Assembly: GCF_006874645.1 (NCBI RefSeq)
Contig: NZ_CP030082.1
Span: forward strand, 1,240,001-1,304,000
DNA from: Bdellovibrio sp. ZAP7
GTDB taxonomy: Bacteria > Bdellovibrionota > Bdellovibrionia > Bdellovibrionales > Bdellovibrionaceae
Length of the DNA stretch: 64,000 bases
Direction of reading: 5' to 3'
Numbering within the stretch: the first letter of the stretch is position 1; each line of letters begins with the position of its first letter. Below are positions 7,404 through 16,758 of this stretch, piece after piece. The notes beneath the pieces were generated by a model, which was not told the origin of the DNA, ran no database searches, and saw only the letters and a program-made list of their open reading frames with translations. The position numbers and the translations under genes were made by a program.

Positions 7404-9149
7404 ATGGGCATGTCTAAGGTGCATAAGTTTTTGACAGTGAGTGGCCTGTTATTGTCCTCGGCGCTGGCACCCTCGGTGGTGATGGCAGCTGAGCAGTGTT
7501 CGGCTATCTTCGCCGCAGAAACCCAGGCTCCAGCTCCAGCAGTAAATCCTGCGATTTTGATGGGTCTTTTAAAGCAGCAGCTGCAGGCTCAATTGGGCGA
7601 GTATGCCTTTCAAATCGTAAAGGGTGATCCGACTGAAGTTCTTAAAACGAAATCCATTTCTCCTTTGAATGTGCGTGACCTGGCAGAGCTGGGCACGGTC
7701 AAACAAGAGGCGATGCTTTTAAATCAATTAGCTGTGTTGTCTAGTTCCGGCAAACTGACTTCTTCGTTGGTTTCGCTTTTGGCGCAGTTGAAGGCTCTGC
7801 CGGAATTGGGAGGAAAACCAAATCCATTGATCGGACTTTCTAAAGAAAAGGAAGCCTATCTGATTGAAACCGCTGTCAGCAACATCGAAGGTGTTCTGGC
7901 CTTGCGTGGATTAACGAATCCTTCTGTTAAATATGTCGAGTGGTCGGCACTTTCTAAAACGATGACGGAGCGTTTGGATAAATCTCCAGCGGGTCTGGAT
8001 AATATTTTGCATTTTGCTAAGTCTGAATTCCATAAGACTTCTAAAGTTCAAATCTTGATCGACGGGGAGCAATCATTCGCCTTGCGAGACAGCTTGATGA
8101 GTAAAGCCAAAAAGTCCATTGATGTGATGACATGGGCTGTTTACTCCGACAAGACCGGATTTGAAGCAGCGGATCTTTTGATCGCCAAACACAAAAGTGG
8201 CGTGAAAGTTCGCTTGATCGTGGACGGTCAAGTGGCGAAAAAGCCGGGATATACTGAGGTCGTTCAAAAAATGGAACAAGCTGGTATTGAAGTAGTTCGT
8301 TGGACGAATCCCTCCCACGTTTTCGAAGGTCAACATCGTAAGATGCTGATCATCGATGGGGAGCATGTGATTTCTGGTGGTTTGAATTTTGGTGATGTGT
8401 ACAGCCATAAAAATCCAGATATGAATGTTCCACGCTGGAGAGATACAGACGTTTATGTTCAAGGTGAGTCGGTGAACGAAAGCCGCCGCCTGTTCGCTGA
8501 CGTTTGGAATCAGCAAGTAAAAGAAAAGAACCTGTCTTATAAGACAATTCAAGTTCGTCAATCCAAACAAGTGGCACCAGAAACAGGTGATGTGGTTGCA
8601 GTTTTGAATCATGACCCAGTAAAAAATCAAAACGGCAGTACTATTATGATGACGCTTCTTAAAGGTATCCGCGAAGCGAAAAGCACGGTAGATATTGAAA
8701 ATGCTTACGTCGTGATGTTCCCGGCTTTGAAAAATGAAATCCAGGCGGCAGTGGCGCGCGGTGTTCGTGTGCGTGTTCTTACGAACTCTCACACCTCTGT
8801 GGATGAGCCGATCGTAAGTCTTCCGATCTTAAGAAGTGCCCATGATCTGGCAGCAGTTGGTGCGCAAGTTTATTTGAAAAAAGGCGCGACTCTTCACTCT
8901 AAGCTTGCGGTGATCGATGGCGAGTACTCGATGGTGATGTCTTATAACTTGCATCCACGTTCTGAAAAGGTGGAAGGCGAGATGGCTGTGGTTGTAAAAG
9001 GCAAACGCTTTGCGGATACAGTGACTCAGGCCTTTATGAATGACATCAGCTCAGATCGCGCGACCGCAATTCCTTTTGCAGATGCGATCCAGTTGCCAAG
9101 CAGCCCCGAAGTGATTCCAGTTCTGCGAATCTTCTTTGATATGCTTTAA
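7404..9149 (+). CDS. Secreted phospholipase D-superfamily protein
   Basis: I start at the ATG at 7404 because AAGGAGA lies seven bases before it; an upstream ATG at 7362 lacks one. A signal peptide (VHKFLTVSGLLLSSALAPSVVMA) directs export. Two HxKxxxxD motifs define the PLD superfamily: HRKMLIIDG near residue 311 and HSKLAVIDG near 498, each followed by the usual G/N or N position (SGGLNFGD, SYNLHPRSE). The two motifs together make one active site that hydrolyses or transfers phosphodiesters through a phospho-histidine. The N-terminal 200 residues are unrelated to the domain. 581 residues. Could be a phospholipase, cardiolipin synthase-like enzyme or nuclease acting in the periplasm or outside the cell. 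Confidence 0.88.
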   Translation: MGMSKVHKFLTVSGLLLSSALAPSVVMAAEQCSAIFAAETQAPAPAVNPAILMGLLKQQLQAQLGEYAFQIVKGDPTEVLKTKSISPLNVRDLAELGTVKQEAMLLNQLAVLSSSGKLTSSLVSLLAQLKALPELGGKPNPLIGLSKEKEAYLIETAVSNIEGVLALRGLTNPSVKYVEWSALSKTMTERLDKSPAGLDNILHFAKSEFHKTSKVQILIDGEQSFALRDSLMSKAKKSIDVMTWAVYSDKTGFEAADLLIAKHKSGVKVRLIVDGQVAKKPGYTEVVQKMEQAGIEVVRWTNPSHVFEGQHRKMLIIDGEHVISGGLNFGDVYSHKNPDMNVPRWRDTDVYVQGESVNESRRLFADVWNQQVKEKNLSYKTIQVRQSKQVAPETGDVVAVLNHDPVKNQNGSTIMMTLLKGIREAKSTVDIENAYVVMFPALKNEIQAAVARGVRVRVLTNSHTSVDEPIVSLPILRSAHDLAAVGAQVYLKKGATLHSKLAVIDGEYSMVMSYNLHPRSEKVEGEMAVVVKGKRFADTVTQAFMNDISSDRATAIPFADAIQLPSSPEVIPVLRIFFDML

Positions 9150-9152
9150 TCG

Positions 9153-9202
9153 GGTAACAGTTCCCTTTTTGTACTGCGATGCGGAACCGATGCGGTTCCG
9201 CA
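9153..9202. repeat. Dispersed palindromic repeat, copy A, plus adjoining hairpin
   Basis: GGTAACAGTTCCC at 9153-9165 is followed by TTTTT and a 9-bp hairpin, TGCGGAACC / GGTTCCGCA (9180-9202). The same 13-mer occurs at 20991 (reverse) and twice at 23005-23057. Here it also ends the PLD gene and may serve as a terminator. Confidence 0.7.
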
Positions 9203-9224
9203 CGCACAATAAGGGGCTAAAAAT

Positions 9225-10013
9225 CTAAACCATTGTTTTAAGCAGGCCGCCTTCAACTCTCATAGCAGAACCTGTGATAGCAGACGCTTCATCGGTCGCA
9301 AGGAAAGCCACGACATTGCCGATTTCTTCAGGGCGAATAAAGCGCTGAATGATCGAAGTTGGACGAGCGGTTTTAAAGAAGCCCTCTTCAACTTGTTGTT
9401 CAGAGATATGATCTTTCTCGGCTAATTGTTTTAGGAATGTGCCAACGCCTTCTGATTTCGTTGGTCCAACCAAGACAGAATTTACGGTTACATTCGTGCG
9501 CGCCGCTGTTTCAGCAAGGCCACGGGCTAAAGCCACTTGCGCGGTTTTTGAAACTCCATAGTGAATCATCTCTGTTGGAATTTGCAACGCAGACTCGCTG
9601 GAAATAAAGATCACACGACCCGCGTTCTTTTTCATCATGCGCGGGAAATAATGACGAGAGAGGCGGGCACCCGACATGAAGTTTCCATTCCACATTTTTT
9701 CCCAGTCCTCATCGCTGATATCAGCGAACTCTTTAGGTTCAAAGATACCAAAGTTATTTACCAAAACTTCCACTTCCGGGAAAAGCTCGGTCACTTTGGA
9801 AATACCAGCCGTGGTTGTAAGATCTGCCGCAACTCCATGAAGGGAGGTTTTGTTTGCGCCAGATTTGATAAGCTCATTGATGGCGTTATTCACGCGCTCT
9901 TCCGTGCGACCGTTGATGATCACATCGAAACCTTTTTTCGTCAGGCTTTGCGCGATGGCGAAACCAATTCCAGCCGTGGAACCTGTGACTAATGCCAATT
10001 TATTTTTTTTCAT
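9225..10013 (-). CDS. Short-chain dehydrogenase/reductase
   Basis: 262 residues with a complete classical SDR signature: TGSTAGIGFAIA cofactor loop (residues 10-21), NNFG at about 89-92, catalytic Ser in ISSESALQ, YxxxK as YGVSK, and the C-terminal GSAMRVEGGL. It would oxidise or reduce an alcohol or ketone with NAD(P)(H); substrate unknown. It follows the DoxX gene by 7 bases on the same strand, so the two form an operon. The LysR gene divergent from them is the likely regulator. Confidence 0.92.
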   Translation of the reverse strand: MKKNKLALVTGSTAGIGFAIAQSLTKKGFDVIINGRTEERVNNAINELIKSGANKTSLHGVAADLTTTAGISKVTELFPEVEVLVNNFGIFEPKEFADISDEDWEKMWNGNFMSGARLSRHYFPRMMKKNAGRVIFISSESALQIPTEMIHYGVSKTAQVALARGLAETAARTNVTVNSVLVGPTKSEGVGTFLKQLAEKDHISEQQVEEGFFKTARPTSIIQRFIRPEEIGNVVAFLATDEASAITGSAMRVEGGLLKTMV

Positions 10014-10020
10014 AGAGCAC

Positions 10021-10431
10021 CTATTTTTTTCTCACTAGCACGTCAACGGAGTAGTGATTGTAGTTAAGGAAAAATAAAACAACTGTGTAAAGCAGGATGT
10101 AAATCATCTGGATGCCGACGATTTCCCAGTTTTGGATCAAGCAGCTTCCAGCCATCAACATAATCATCACCGCCAGTCCTGCAATGGTTGTCGGCATTAA
10201 GAACAACCCCAAGATTAGTAGCAACCCGATGATCGCTTCAAGGGGAGGAATCGCATAAGCAAATGCTTGAACCGACCAAGCGGGAAGGGGAGCGTCTTTA
10301 AATGTCTCTGTGATCCAAGCAACGAACTTGGAATAGTTCGGTCCAAAGCGCACAATTCCGTGAAGAAAAATGTTAATCCCCAAAGCGATACGCAAAATTG
10401 AGATGGCTAAATCCTGGTGGTTGAGTTTCAT
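10021..10431 (-). CDS. DoxX-family small membrane protein
   Basis: 136 residues with four hydrophobic helices (about 10-30, 52-72, 78-98, 105-125). The phrases ILRIALGINIFLHGIVRF and PPLEAIIGLLLILGLF match the DoxX family, a set of small inner-membrane proteins linked to quinone or thiol redox and detoxification. First gene of a two-gene operon with an SDR. The palindromic site at 10513-10527 lies in the divergent promoter region shared with the LysR gene. Confidence 0.85.
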   Translation of the reverse strand: MKLNHQDLAISILRIALGINIFLHGIVRFGPNYSKFVAWITETFKDAPLPAWSVQAFAYAIPPLEAIIGLLLILGLFLMPTTIAGLAVMIMLMAGSCLIQNWEIVGIQMIYILLYTVVLFFLNYNHYSVDVLVRKK

Positions 10432-10512
10432 ATGGGCTCCTGTTTCTTTGTGAAAAGTCCTGATGAGCTCAGATTAGACCTTTTCTGATGCGATGATAAG
10501 CCCTTGTTTTTG

Positions 10513-10527
10513 AGAAACATTGTTTCT
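10513..10527. promoter_or_regulatory. Probable LysR operator in the divergent DoxX/LysR promoter
   Basis: AGAAACATTGTTTCT is a perfect 15-base palindrome (7-bp arms, one central base) between the divergent DoxX-SDR operon and lysR, 12 bases before the preferred lysR start. Its size and position fit the regulator's own operator. It overlaps the possible TTG start at 10504, which argues for the ATG at 10540. Confidence 0.6.
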
Positions 10528-10539
10528 AAAATAGAAAAA

Positions 10540-11436
10540 ATGAAAATCCAGAATATTGAAGACATTGTGGCCTTTTTATCCGTTGCTGATGCGCAGGGTT
10601 TTACTCAAGCCTCGCGCAAGGTAGACATCCCGGTTTCGATTCTTAGTAAGCGTGTCGCACGTTTAGAAGACGATCTGGGGGTGAGGCTGTTTCAACGTTC
10701 CACTCGTGCGGTGGCCCTGACAGATGAGGGTAAGACGCTGATGCCGCAGGCTCGTCGTCTGCTGGGTGACATCAAAGAGATGGAAGAACAGTTTTCTGAT
10801 AGTGATGAACTTAAAGGTCCTATTCATCTGACGATGCCATGGGGTTTATCACAGGGGCCGGTCGCGAAGATTCTGACAGAGTTTCGCAAGCAGCATTCCC
10901 AGGTCGAAGTCGACGTGCATTTCAGTGATGCCTATGAACGCTTGGTTGAAGCGGGATTTGATCTGGCGATTCGTTTTTCCACCTTAGAAGACTCCACCAT
11001 GATTGCCAGAAGGTTGGGACCGAACTATTTAAAGATGGTCGCAAGTAATGCTTATTTGAAAGAGCACGGCACACCTAAGACAGTGAAAGATCTGAAAGAA
11101 CATTCCCTTTTGATGATTGGCATTCATCGCCACCGAAAGTTTATGAAAAGCGGGCTTTCACTGAATGAGATCGCCAGCTCCTCGTCGGTCATTTCGAACA
11201 ATGGATTGTTCCTAACCGAGGTCGCAAAGTCGGGGGGAGGTATCGCCATTCGTTCGCATTGGGATGTGGCGGAATCACTTCGTCGTAAAGAGTTGGTGGA
11301 GGTGGTCGTGAATGATCGCCTGGAATCAGGTCATGATGCTTATATTGTGACGCCGTCGAATCGGTATATGTCAAAACGAGTGCGTGCCCTGATGGACACG
11401 CTCGTTAAAGAATTCCCTAAATTTTTAAAGGAATAG
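10540..11436 (+). CDS. LysR-family transcriptional regulator
   Basis: From the ATG at 10540 the product is 298 residues, the family's usual size. The N-terminal winged helix reads IEDIVAFLSVADAQGFTQASRKVDIPVSILSKRVARLEDDLGVRLFQRSTRAVALTDEG. The effector-binding part begins near residue 80 (GPIHLTMPWG) and resembles the AaeR/DmlR-like branch. A TTG start 12 codons upstream is possible but would put the operator palindrome inside the gene. Likely controls the divergent DoxX-SDR operon. Its stop is three bases from the stop of the converging lipoprotein gene, with no terminator between. Confidence 0.93.
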   Translation: MKIQNIEDIVAFLSVADAQGFTQASRKVDIPVSILSKRVARLEDDLGVRLFQRSTRAVALTDEGKTLMPQARRLLGDIKEMEEQFSDSDELKGPIHLTMPWGLSQGPVAKILTEFRKQHSQVEVDVHFSDAYERLVEAGFDLAIRFSTLEDSTMIARRLGPNYLKMVASNAYLKEHGTPKTVKDLKEHSLLMIGIHRHRKFMKSGLSLNEIASSSSVISNNGLFLTEVAKSGGGIAIRSHWDVAESLRRKELVEVVVNDRLESGHDAYIVTPSNRYMSKRVRALMDTLVKEFPKFLKE

Positions 11437-11439
11437 TTC

Positions 11440-12243
11440 TTAGTAAGAGGACATCATTCCTTGGTAGCTGGTATAGCTTTCCACCGGTTTGAAGTCGAAC
11501 TCACCCTTTTTAGTCAGATCGCTTGCGATGTAAGCGATAGAGCCCGGCGATTGTGGATTCACTTTGGCTAAGTGATAACCCACATACTTAGGAGATGTGA
11601 TCGACATTGTGTAGTTGTCGACGATTTCCCATTTCACATCCACTTCGAAATCCATGATCTCTTTGATCTTATCCGTGTTGATCGCAATTAATCCACCTTT
11701 GGAATTTTTAAACTGGAAAAGCATTTTATCCACACGCAATGCTTGGCGGATGAAGCTGCCACCGTTTTGTAGATAAGCGCGGCAAGGTTCTGACATGCCA
11801 CTATAAACCCACATACCGAAGGCGATTTCATCCAGGTATTCAATGGAAGCACCATCAATGTGCACATCCAATGTTTTTAGCTGAGTGTAGCTGGTTTTAA
11901 GTTTGAATAATGGTGTACCACTTGCTGCTAGGAAGTTTGCATCCATCCCCGCGCTGATCGACATCTTTTTGGAGATCTCTGGCAGCTGAGCATCCACAGA
12001 TTGGTAAAGTTGCGTGTCTGCTCCGTTATAGGAAGTAGGGAAGCACGTTTTAGATGGAGAAATGATGCGCAGTTGATCAGGAGAGCCTGCCAGCAATGCA
12101 CCCACACCCACTTGAGACAGTGGTTGTTGAAAAGGAATGTAACCTTGATCTGAAATAAAGTTCTCGTAAGTAGTCTTAGGGCTGCAAGCCACAAGTCCGC
12201 CCATAACCAATCCCATCAATAGAATTCTTGAATCTAAAAACAT
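11440..12243 (-). CDS. Lipoprotein of unknown function
   Basis: 267 residues. A signal peptide with lipobox LVACSP (cysteine at residue 20) marks a lipid-anchored envelope protein. The start is well supported: GGGAGGATAT immediately precedes the ATG. The mature part has several aromatic and polar beta-like segments and cysteines at KTCFP and EPCRAY that may pair; I recognise no family. It stands alone, converging on lysR at its 3' end. Confidence 0.8.
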   Translation of the reverse strand: MFLDSRILLMGLVMGGLVACSPKTTYENFISDQGYIPFQQPLSQVGVGALLAGSPDQLRIISPSKTCFPTSYNGADTQLYQSVDAQLPEISKKMSISAGMDANFLAASGTPLFKLKTSYTQLKTLDVHIDGASIEYLDEIAFGMWVYSGMSEPCRAYLQNGGSFIRQALRVDKMLFQFKNSKGGLIAINTDKIKEIMDFEVDVKWEIVDNYTMSITSPKYVGYHLAKVNPQSPGSIAYIASDLTKKGEFDFKPVESYTSYQGMMSSY

Positions 12244-12433
12244 ATATCCTCCCAGACGAGGAAATTTATCGGCCGATTGTTTCGCGGCTTTAGTCCAGGC
12301 GAATGTGTCGAAAGTTTTTACGGCGGCAAATTTTCACGGGCTAAAACGTGTTGATGTGAAGCAGATCTGTAAACGAAGAAGACAAAATCGCCACTTGGAA
12401 TCCAAAGTAATCAACGCTTCCAAGCGCCGCTCA

Positions 12434-12545
12434 TAAAAAAACCCGCGATTGTTAACCGCGGGTTTCTAAAACTTCTAACTTTGACATCGAGAGATTCGAA
12501 AGAACTTTCGCCAGCATTCCATTTAGCGAAGAACTTTTTGTCAGA
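12434..12545 (-). ncRNA. Candidate small RNA ending at an orphan terminator
   Basis: The hairpin AAACCCGCG / CGCGGGTTT (9-base loop, 12439-12465) is followed on the minus strand by seven T. The only minus-strand gene upstream, sucB, already has its own terminator at 12546-12577. The interval contains a short hairpin CGAAAG / CTTTCG. A separate short transcript, or a back-up sucB terminator, would explain this. No promoter is convincing. Confidence 0.35.
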
Positions 12546-12577
12546 AAAGAAAAACCCCGCTTTGTGAGCGGGGTTTT
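12546..12577 (-). terminator. Intrinsic terminator of sucB
   Basis: AAAACCCCGC / GCGGGGTTTT with a 7-base loop, followed on the minus strand by TTTTTCTTTT; 8 bases after the sucB stop. Confidence 0.92.
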
Positions 12578-12584
12578 AAGAGTT

Positions 12585-13892
12585 TTAGATTTCTAGAAGA
12601 AGTCTTTCAGGATCTTCAACAAGCTCTTTGATCTTCACTAGGAAGCTCACGGCTTCTTTGCCATCCACGATTCTGTGGTCGTAAGTCAAAGCCACGTACA
12701 TCATCGGGCGGATTTCAACTTTACCGTTTATGGCCATTGGGCGGTCTTGGATTTTATGAAGACCCAAGATCGCTGACTGAGGCGCGTTTACGATCGGAGT
12801 TGAAAGAAGGGAGCCGAACACACCACCGTTTGTGATGGAGAATGTCCCGCCACCCAAATCGTTTGGAGAGATCTTGCCATCGCGACCTTTTGCAGCCAGA
12901 TCGCGAACTGCCACTTCAACACCTGCCAAGGACAATGTGTCTGCGTCTTTGATGTTCGGAACCATCAAGCCTTTTTCAGTGGATACCGCGATACCGATGT
13001 TGTAGTAGTTGTGGTATTCGATATCAGTGCCAACGATCCATGCGTTGACTGCAGGGAAAGCTTTCAAAGCTTCAACAGAGGCTTTCACAAAGAAGCCGTT
13101 GAAACCAAGGTTCAGACCGAATTTCTCTTTGAATTTATCTTTGTACTTCGCGCGAAGCTCCATCACTTTCGTCATGTCGATTTCGTTGAAAGTCGTAAGA
13201 AGTGCCGCCGTGTTTTGTGCTTCTTTCAATTTTTCAGCAATACGCTTACGGATCGTTGTCATCGGAACAAGTTTTTTATCGCCTTGTTTCGAAGGACCTG
13301 TAGCTACTGGAACAACAGTTGGAGCCGCAGCTTTAGCTGCCGGTGCTGCAGAAGGAGCTGCTGCTGCTGTTGGAGCGGCCGCTTTTCCTGCTGTACCCGG
13401 AGTGGCTGCAAGAACATCACCTTTCGTCAAACGGCCATCTTTACCAGTGCCCGCAACTTGAGAAGGATCGATTTGGTTTTCAGTCACAATTCTTTGCACC
13501 GCTGGTGAAAGATTTGGATTAGAACCGCCAGATCCTGCCGGAGCAGAAGACATCTGTGCAGGAGAAGCAGAAGTTTGAGCTGCTGGTTGTGCGGGTGGTG
13601 GAGGTGGAACTGCACCTGCCGCCGGAGCCGGAGCACCTGCGCTTGCTTTAGCATCAGTATCCAGGGTCGCAACTGTTGCACCAATCAAAACTGTTGCACC
13701 AGCTTCACTGCCTGGAAGGATCGTCAACACACCATCATTTTCCGCGACAACTTCAACGCTGGCTTTGTCTGTTTCAAGAAGCATCAAAACTTCATTACGC
13801 TTAACGAAGTCGCCGGATTTTTTAGTCCAGCTGCCGATTGTCGCCTCGGTGATAGATTCGCCCACTGCGGGAACTTTAATCTCTTGTTTCAT
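12585..13892 (-). CDS. sucB: Dihydrolipoamide succinyltransferase (E2 of 2-oxoglutarate dehydrogenase)
   Basis: 435 residues. Order of domains: lipoyl domain (residues 1-77; the lysine in [11 protein letters not shown] carries lipoate), Ala/Pro-rich linker (about 80-125), E1/E3-binding domain [34 protein letters not shown] (about 128-162), a second Ala/Pro linker, then the acyltransferase core ending in [18 protein letters not shown] with the catalytic His and Asp. It moves the succinyl group to CoA in the TCA cycle. It lies 12 bases after sucA on the same strand; E3 is encoded about 7 kb away (lpdA). Ends at a strong terminator. Confidence 0.96.
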   Translation of the reverse strand: MKQEIKVPAVGESITEATIGSWTKKSGDFVKRNEVLMLLETDKASVEVVAENDGVLTILPGSEAGATVLIGATVATLDTDAKASAGAPAPAAGAVPPPPPAQPAAQTSASPAQMSSAPAGSGGSNPNLSPAVQRIVTENQIDPSQVAGTGKDGRLTKGDVLAATPGTAGKAAAPTAAAAPSAAPAAKAAAPTVVPVATGPSKQGDKKLVPMTTIRKRIAEKLKEAQNTAALLTTFNEIDMTKVMELRAKYKDKFKEKFGLNLGFNGFFVKASVEALKAFPAVNAWIVGTDIEYHNYYNIGIAVSTEKGLMVPNIKDADTLSLAGVEVAVRDLAAKGRDGKISPNDLGGGTFSITNGGVFGSLLSTPIVNAPQSAILGLHKIQDRPMAINGKVEIRPMMYVALTYDHRIVDGKEAVSFLVKIKELVEDPERLLLEI

Positions 13893-13904
13893 GTTGCTTA
13901 TCCT

Positions 13905-16607
13905 TTAGCTAAAGATGCTTTTAATAATGTCAGCTTGTTCCGTTTTGTGCCTGTGGACTGAACCCACCGCTGGAGAAGCCTTTTCAGGACGACCCGCGTA
14001 CTCAAAACGAAGTTGCAATCCGGCTTTTTGAACCACTTCAATAAATTTGAAGTAAACATGTTGGAATGCGCCCATGTTTTTCGGTTCTTCCTGAGCCCAG
14101 ATAAGTGTCTTAGCCTTAGGGTAGCCCTTAAGAACTTCTGCCACTTGGCGAGCCGGGAATGGATAGATCTGCTCAAGACGAACAAGCGCGATGTTATCCT
14201 TTTTAGATTTTTCTCTTTCTTCCAAAAGTTCGTAATAGAACTTACCGGAAACAAATACCACTGTATCCACTTTGGATTTATCAGTCGCATCTCCAAGAAC
14301 CGGTTGGAAAGAACCATTTGCCAGGTCTTCAATTGGAGAAACAGCTTTTGGATGTCTCAACAATGATTTTGGCGTCATGATCACAAGGGGTTTTCTGAAA
14401 TCACGAACCATTTGGCGACGAAGTGCATGGAAGATCTGTGCTGGTGTCGTCAGGTTGCACACTTGCATGTTGTACATTGCACAGCTTTGCAAGAAGCGCT
14501 CAAGACGGGCAGAGCTATGCTCTGGGCCTTGGCCTTCGTAACCATGCGGAAGTAACAACGTCAAACCAGACATTTGCTGCCATTTGGATTCAGCCGCAGC
14601 GATGTATTGGTCAATCACGATTTGCGCGCCATTGACGAAGTCACCGAACTGAGCTTCCCACATCACCAAAGAGTTTGGATCGTAAGTGGTGTAACCGTAT
14701 TCGTAACCCATGACACCGTACTCAGACAGAATCGACTCTGCCACCAAAAGTTTTGCTTTCGGGTTTGTATCAGCCAGAGGGAAGAACGCTTTATTTGTTT
14801 TTACATCATACATGCCGGCGTGACGGTGAGTGAACGTACCACGAACGCAGTCTTCACCTGTCAAACGCACAGACTTACCTTCGGCAAGAAGAGATCCGTA
14901 TGCCAGAAGCTCGCCCATGCCCCAGTCCACTGGATCTTTTCCAGAAGCCATGTTTTTACGGCTTTCCAAAAGCTTCAAAAGTTTTGGATGAGGAGTGAAG
15001 TCTGCTGGGTACGAGGCTGCTTTTTCACCGATTTGTTTTAGTTTTGCCAAATCGAAGGATGTATTCACTGGTTTGTCGGCATCGGCTTCAACACCTTTGC
15101 GAAGACCTGACCAGTTGCCCTCGAACTTAAAGTTTTTAAGTTTCGGTGGAGCTTTCTTAGTGTCTTCGAAGATTTTTTGCAGACGATCCATCGCTTGTTG
15201 GTAAAGATCATCAGCCGTTTTTTGATCTACGCTGTTTTCACCCGCCAATTTTTGCGCGTAAAGCTCACGCACAGTCGCGTGTGCTTTGATCAGATCATAC
15301 ATCAAGGGTTGAGTGAATGCAGGTTCGTCACCCTCGTTGTGACCGTACTTACGGTAACAGATCAGGTTGATCACAACGTCTTTGCCGAATTGTTGACGGT
15401 AGCGAATAGCGATATCCATACCACGCACACAAGATTCAACATCGTCACCGTTTACATGAATCACCGGTGTGAAAGTCATTTTCGCTGGATCAGAAGCATA
15501 ACGAGTGGAGCGCGCATCTTTTGCACTTGTCGTGAAGCCCACTTGATTATCGATGATAACGTGGATTGTTCCGCCAGTTGTATGAGACTGAACTGCAGCC
15601 AACTGCAAAGTTTCCTGGATAATGCCTTGGCCAGCGAAAGCGGCGTCCCCGTGAATCAAGACGCAGACAGCAGATTTTCTGTCGCCCGCGTTTAAATCTT
15701 GAGCGGCACGAGTAATGCCCAAAGCAACTGCATTCACAGTTTCCAAGTGAGAAGGGTTGTAAGCCAAAGTCGCCTTCACGGAAGATCCGTTAGTCGCTTT
15801 CTTTTCGGTTTTATAACCCAAGTGATATTTTACGTCGCCATCGAAATCTTCGACGGCTTTCTCAAGTTCTAATGGACCATTGAAATCACCGAAGACGTAT
15901 TCTTCGCCCTTACCGAAGAAATTCACCAGCATGTTCACGCGTCCGCGGTGAGCCATACCCATGTGAAGTTCTTTGATGCCAGCTTGTGAACCACGGTTCA
16001 CGATTGTGTCCATCATCGGAAGGATTGAGTCGGCGCCCTCAACCGAGAAGCGCTTTGTTCCCACGTAACGTGTGTGAACGAATTTTTCCAAAGTTTCAGC
16101 TTTCGTCAAAGAAGCCAAAACAGTTTTCTTTTCTTCAGGAGTAAGTTTGAAAGAAGATCCTTCGAACTCTTGCTGCAACCATTTGTATTCAGCTGCAGAT
16201 GCATCCGCCGCTTGCAAAGCGATTTTACCGCAATAAGCTTTTTGCAAGTGAGTGATGATCTCAGACAAAGAAGCATTTTGTTTTCCAACGATCGCACCGA
16301 TTTGGAATTTCGCGTTCAAGTCTTTGTCACTCAAACCGAAAGTTTTAAGATTCAACGCTTCGTTAGCAGTCGGTTTGTAAAGTGGGTTCAAATCCGCTTC
16401 AAGATGTCCTTGAGCGCGGTAAGCTTGAATCAACTGGAAAACTGAAAGCTCCTTGTCAGACATTCCGAATTTGCCAGATTGGGCAAATTCAACGCCTTCA
16501 AAAAAACTTCTCCACTCGGGAGCAAGTGTTTCAGGCTTTGCTTTGAAGTCACCATACAGTGCTTCAATGTATTCAAGATTTGAGCTGTTGATACCATTGT
16601 TGTTCAC
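13905..16607 (-). CDS. sucA: 2-oxoglutarate dehydrogenase E1 component
   Basis: Thiamine-diphosphate enzyme that decarboxylates 2-oxoglutarate and succinylates the lipoyl group of SucB. I choose the GTG at 16607: GAGGA lies eight bases upstream, and the protein then begins NNNGINSSNLEYIEALYGDFKAKPETLAPEWRSFFEG, which matches the family's N-terminus that binds E2. A TTG/ATG start at 16706/16700 would add 31-33 basic residues without a ribosome site. Visible motifs include GMAHRGRVNMLVN, GDAAFAGQGI with the ThDP-binding aspartate region, GHNEGDEPAFTQP and the C-terminal EEPKNMGA. 901 residues, close to the usual length. Divergent from gpmA. Confidence 0.95.
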   Translation of the reverse strand: MNNNGINSSNLEYIEALYGDFKAKPETLAPEWRSFFEGVEFAQSGKFGMSDKELSVFQLIQAYRAQGHLEADLNPLYKPTANEALNLKTFGLSDKDLNAKFQIGAIVGKQNASLSEIITHLQKAYCGKIALQAADASAAEYKWLQQEFEGSSFKLTPEEKKTVLASLTKAETLEKFVHTRYVGTKRFSVEGADSILPMMDTIVNRGSQAGIKELHMGMAHRGRVNMLVNFFGKGEEYVFGDFNGPLELEKAVEDFDGDVKYHLGYKTEKKATNGSSVKATLAYNPSHLETVNAVALGITRAAQDLNAGDRKSAVCVLIHGDAAFAGQGIIQETLQLAAVQSHTTGGTIHVIIDNQVGFTTSAKDARSTRYASDPAKMTFTPVIHVNGDDVESCVRGMDIAIRYRQQFGKDVVINLICYRKYGHNEGDEPAFTQPLMYDLIKAHATVRELYAQKLAGENSVDQKTADDLYQQAMDRLQKIFEDTKKAPPKLKNFKFEGNWSGLRKGVEADADKPVNTSFDLAKLKQIGEKAASYPADFTPHPKLLKLLESRKNMASGKDPVDWGMGELLAYGSLLAEGKSVRLTGEDCVRGTFTHRHAGMYDVKTNKAFFPLADTNPKAKLLVAESILSEYGVMGYEYGYTTYDPNSLVMWEAQFGDFVNGAQIVIDQYIAAAESKWQQMSGLTLLLPHGYEGQGPEHSSARLERFLQSCAMYNMQVCNLTTPAQIFHALRRQMVRDFRKPLVIMTPKSLLRHPKAVSPIEDLANGSFQPVLGDATDKSKVDTVVFVSGKFYYELLEEREKSKKDNIALVRLEQIYPFPARQVAEVLKGYPKAKTLIWAQEEPKNMGAFQHVYFKFIEVVQKAGLQLRFEYAGRPEKASPAVGSVHRHKTEQADIIKSIFS

Positions 16608-16758
16608 GACGAAATTCCTCACTTTAGGCAGACCTTGTTTTTTCCAAAAACTCGCGCGTTTGTAACGTGTTAATGCGTAGCAAAAATCGAGAGTTTTCAT
16701 ATTCAAGGATGCACGGTCATGTTAGCTCTTATTTTATTGAAAATGAAGGAGTTTAAGC

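Larger units (their letters stand above)
12244..12584. other. 341-base intergenic region with two terminators and a possible small RNA
   Basis: No open reading frame of note. It holds the sucB terminator (12546-12577), a second strong minus-strand terminator (12434-12466) and, between them, about 80 bases that may be a small RNA. It also contains an inverted repeat CTTGGAA / TTCCAAG near 12394-12417 and the promoter region of the lipoprotein gene. Confidence 0.6.

Noticed and set aside
8073-8792. 239-codon minus-strand frame
   Set aside because: Antisense to the two-motif PLD gene, whose coding frame is certain.
13011-13508. Long plus-strand frame opposite sucB
   Set aside because: Antisense to conserved sucB codons, with Cys/Arg/Ser-rich nonsense composition from the Ala/Pro linker.
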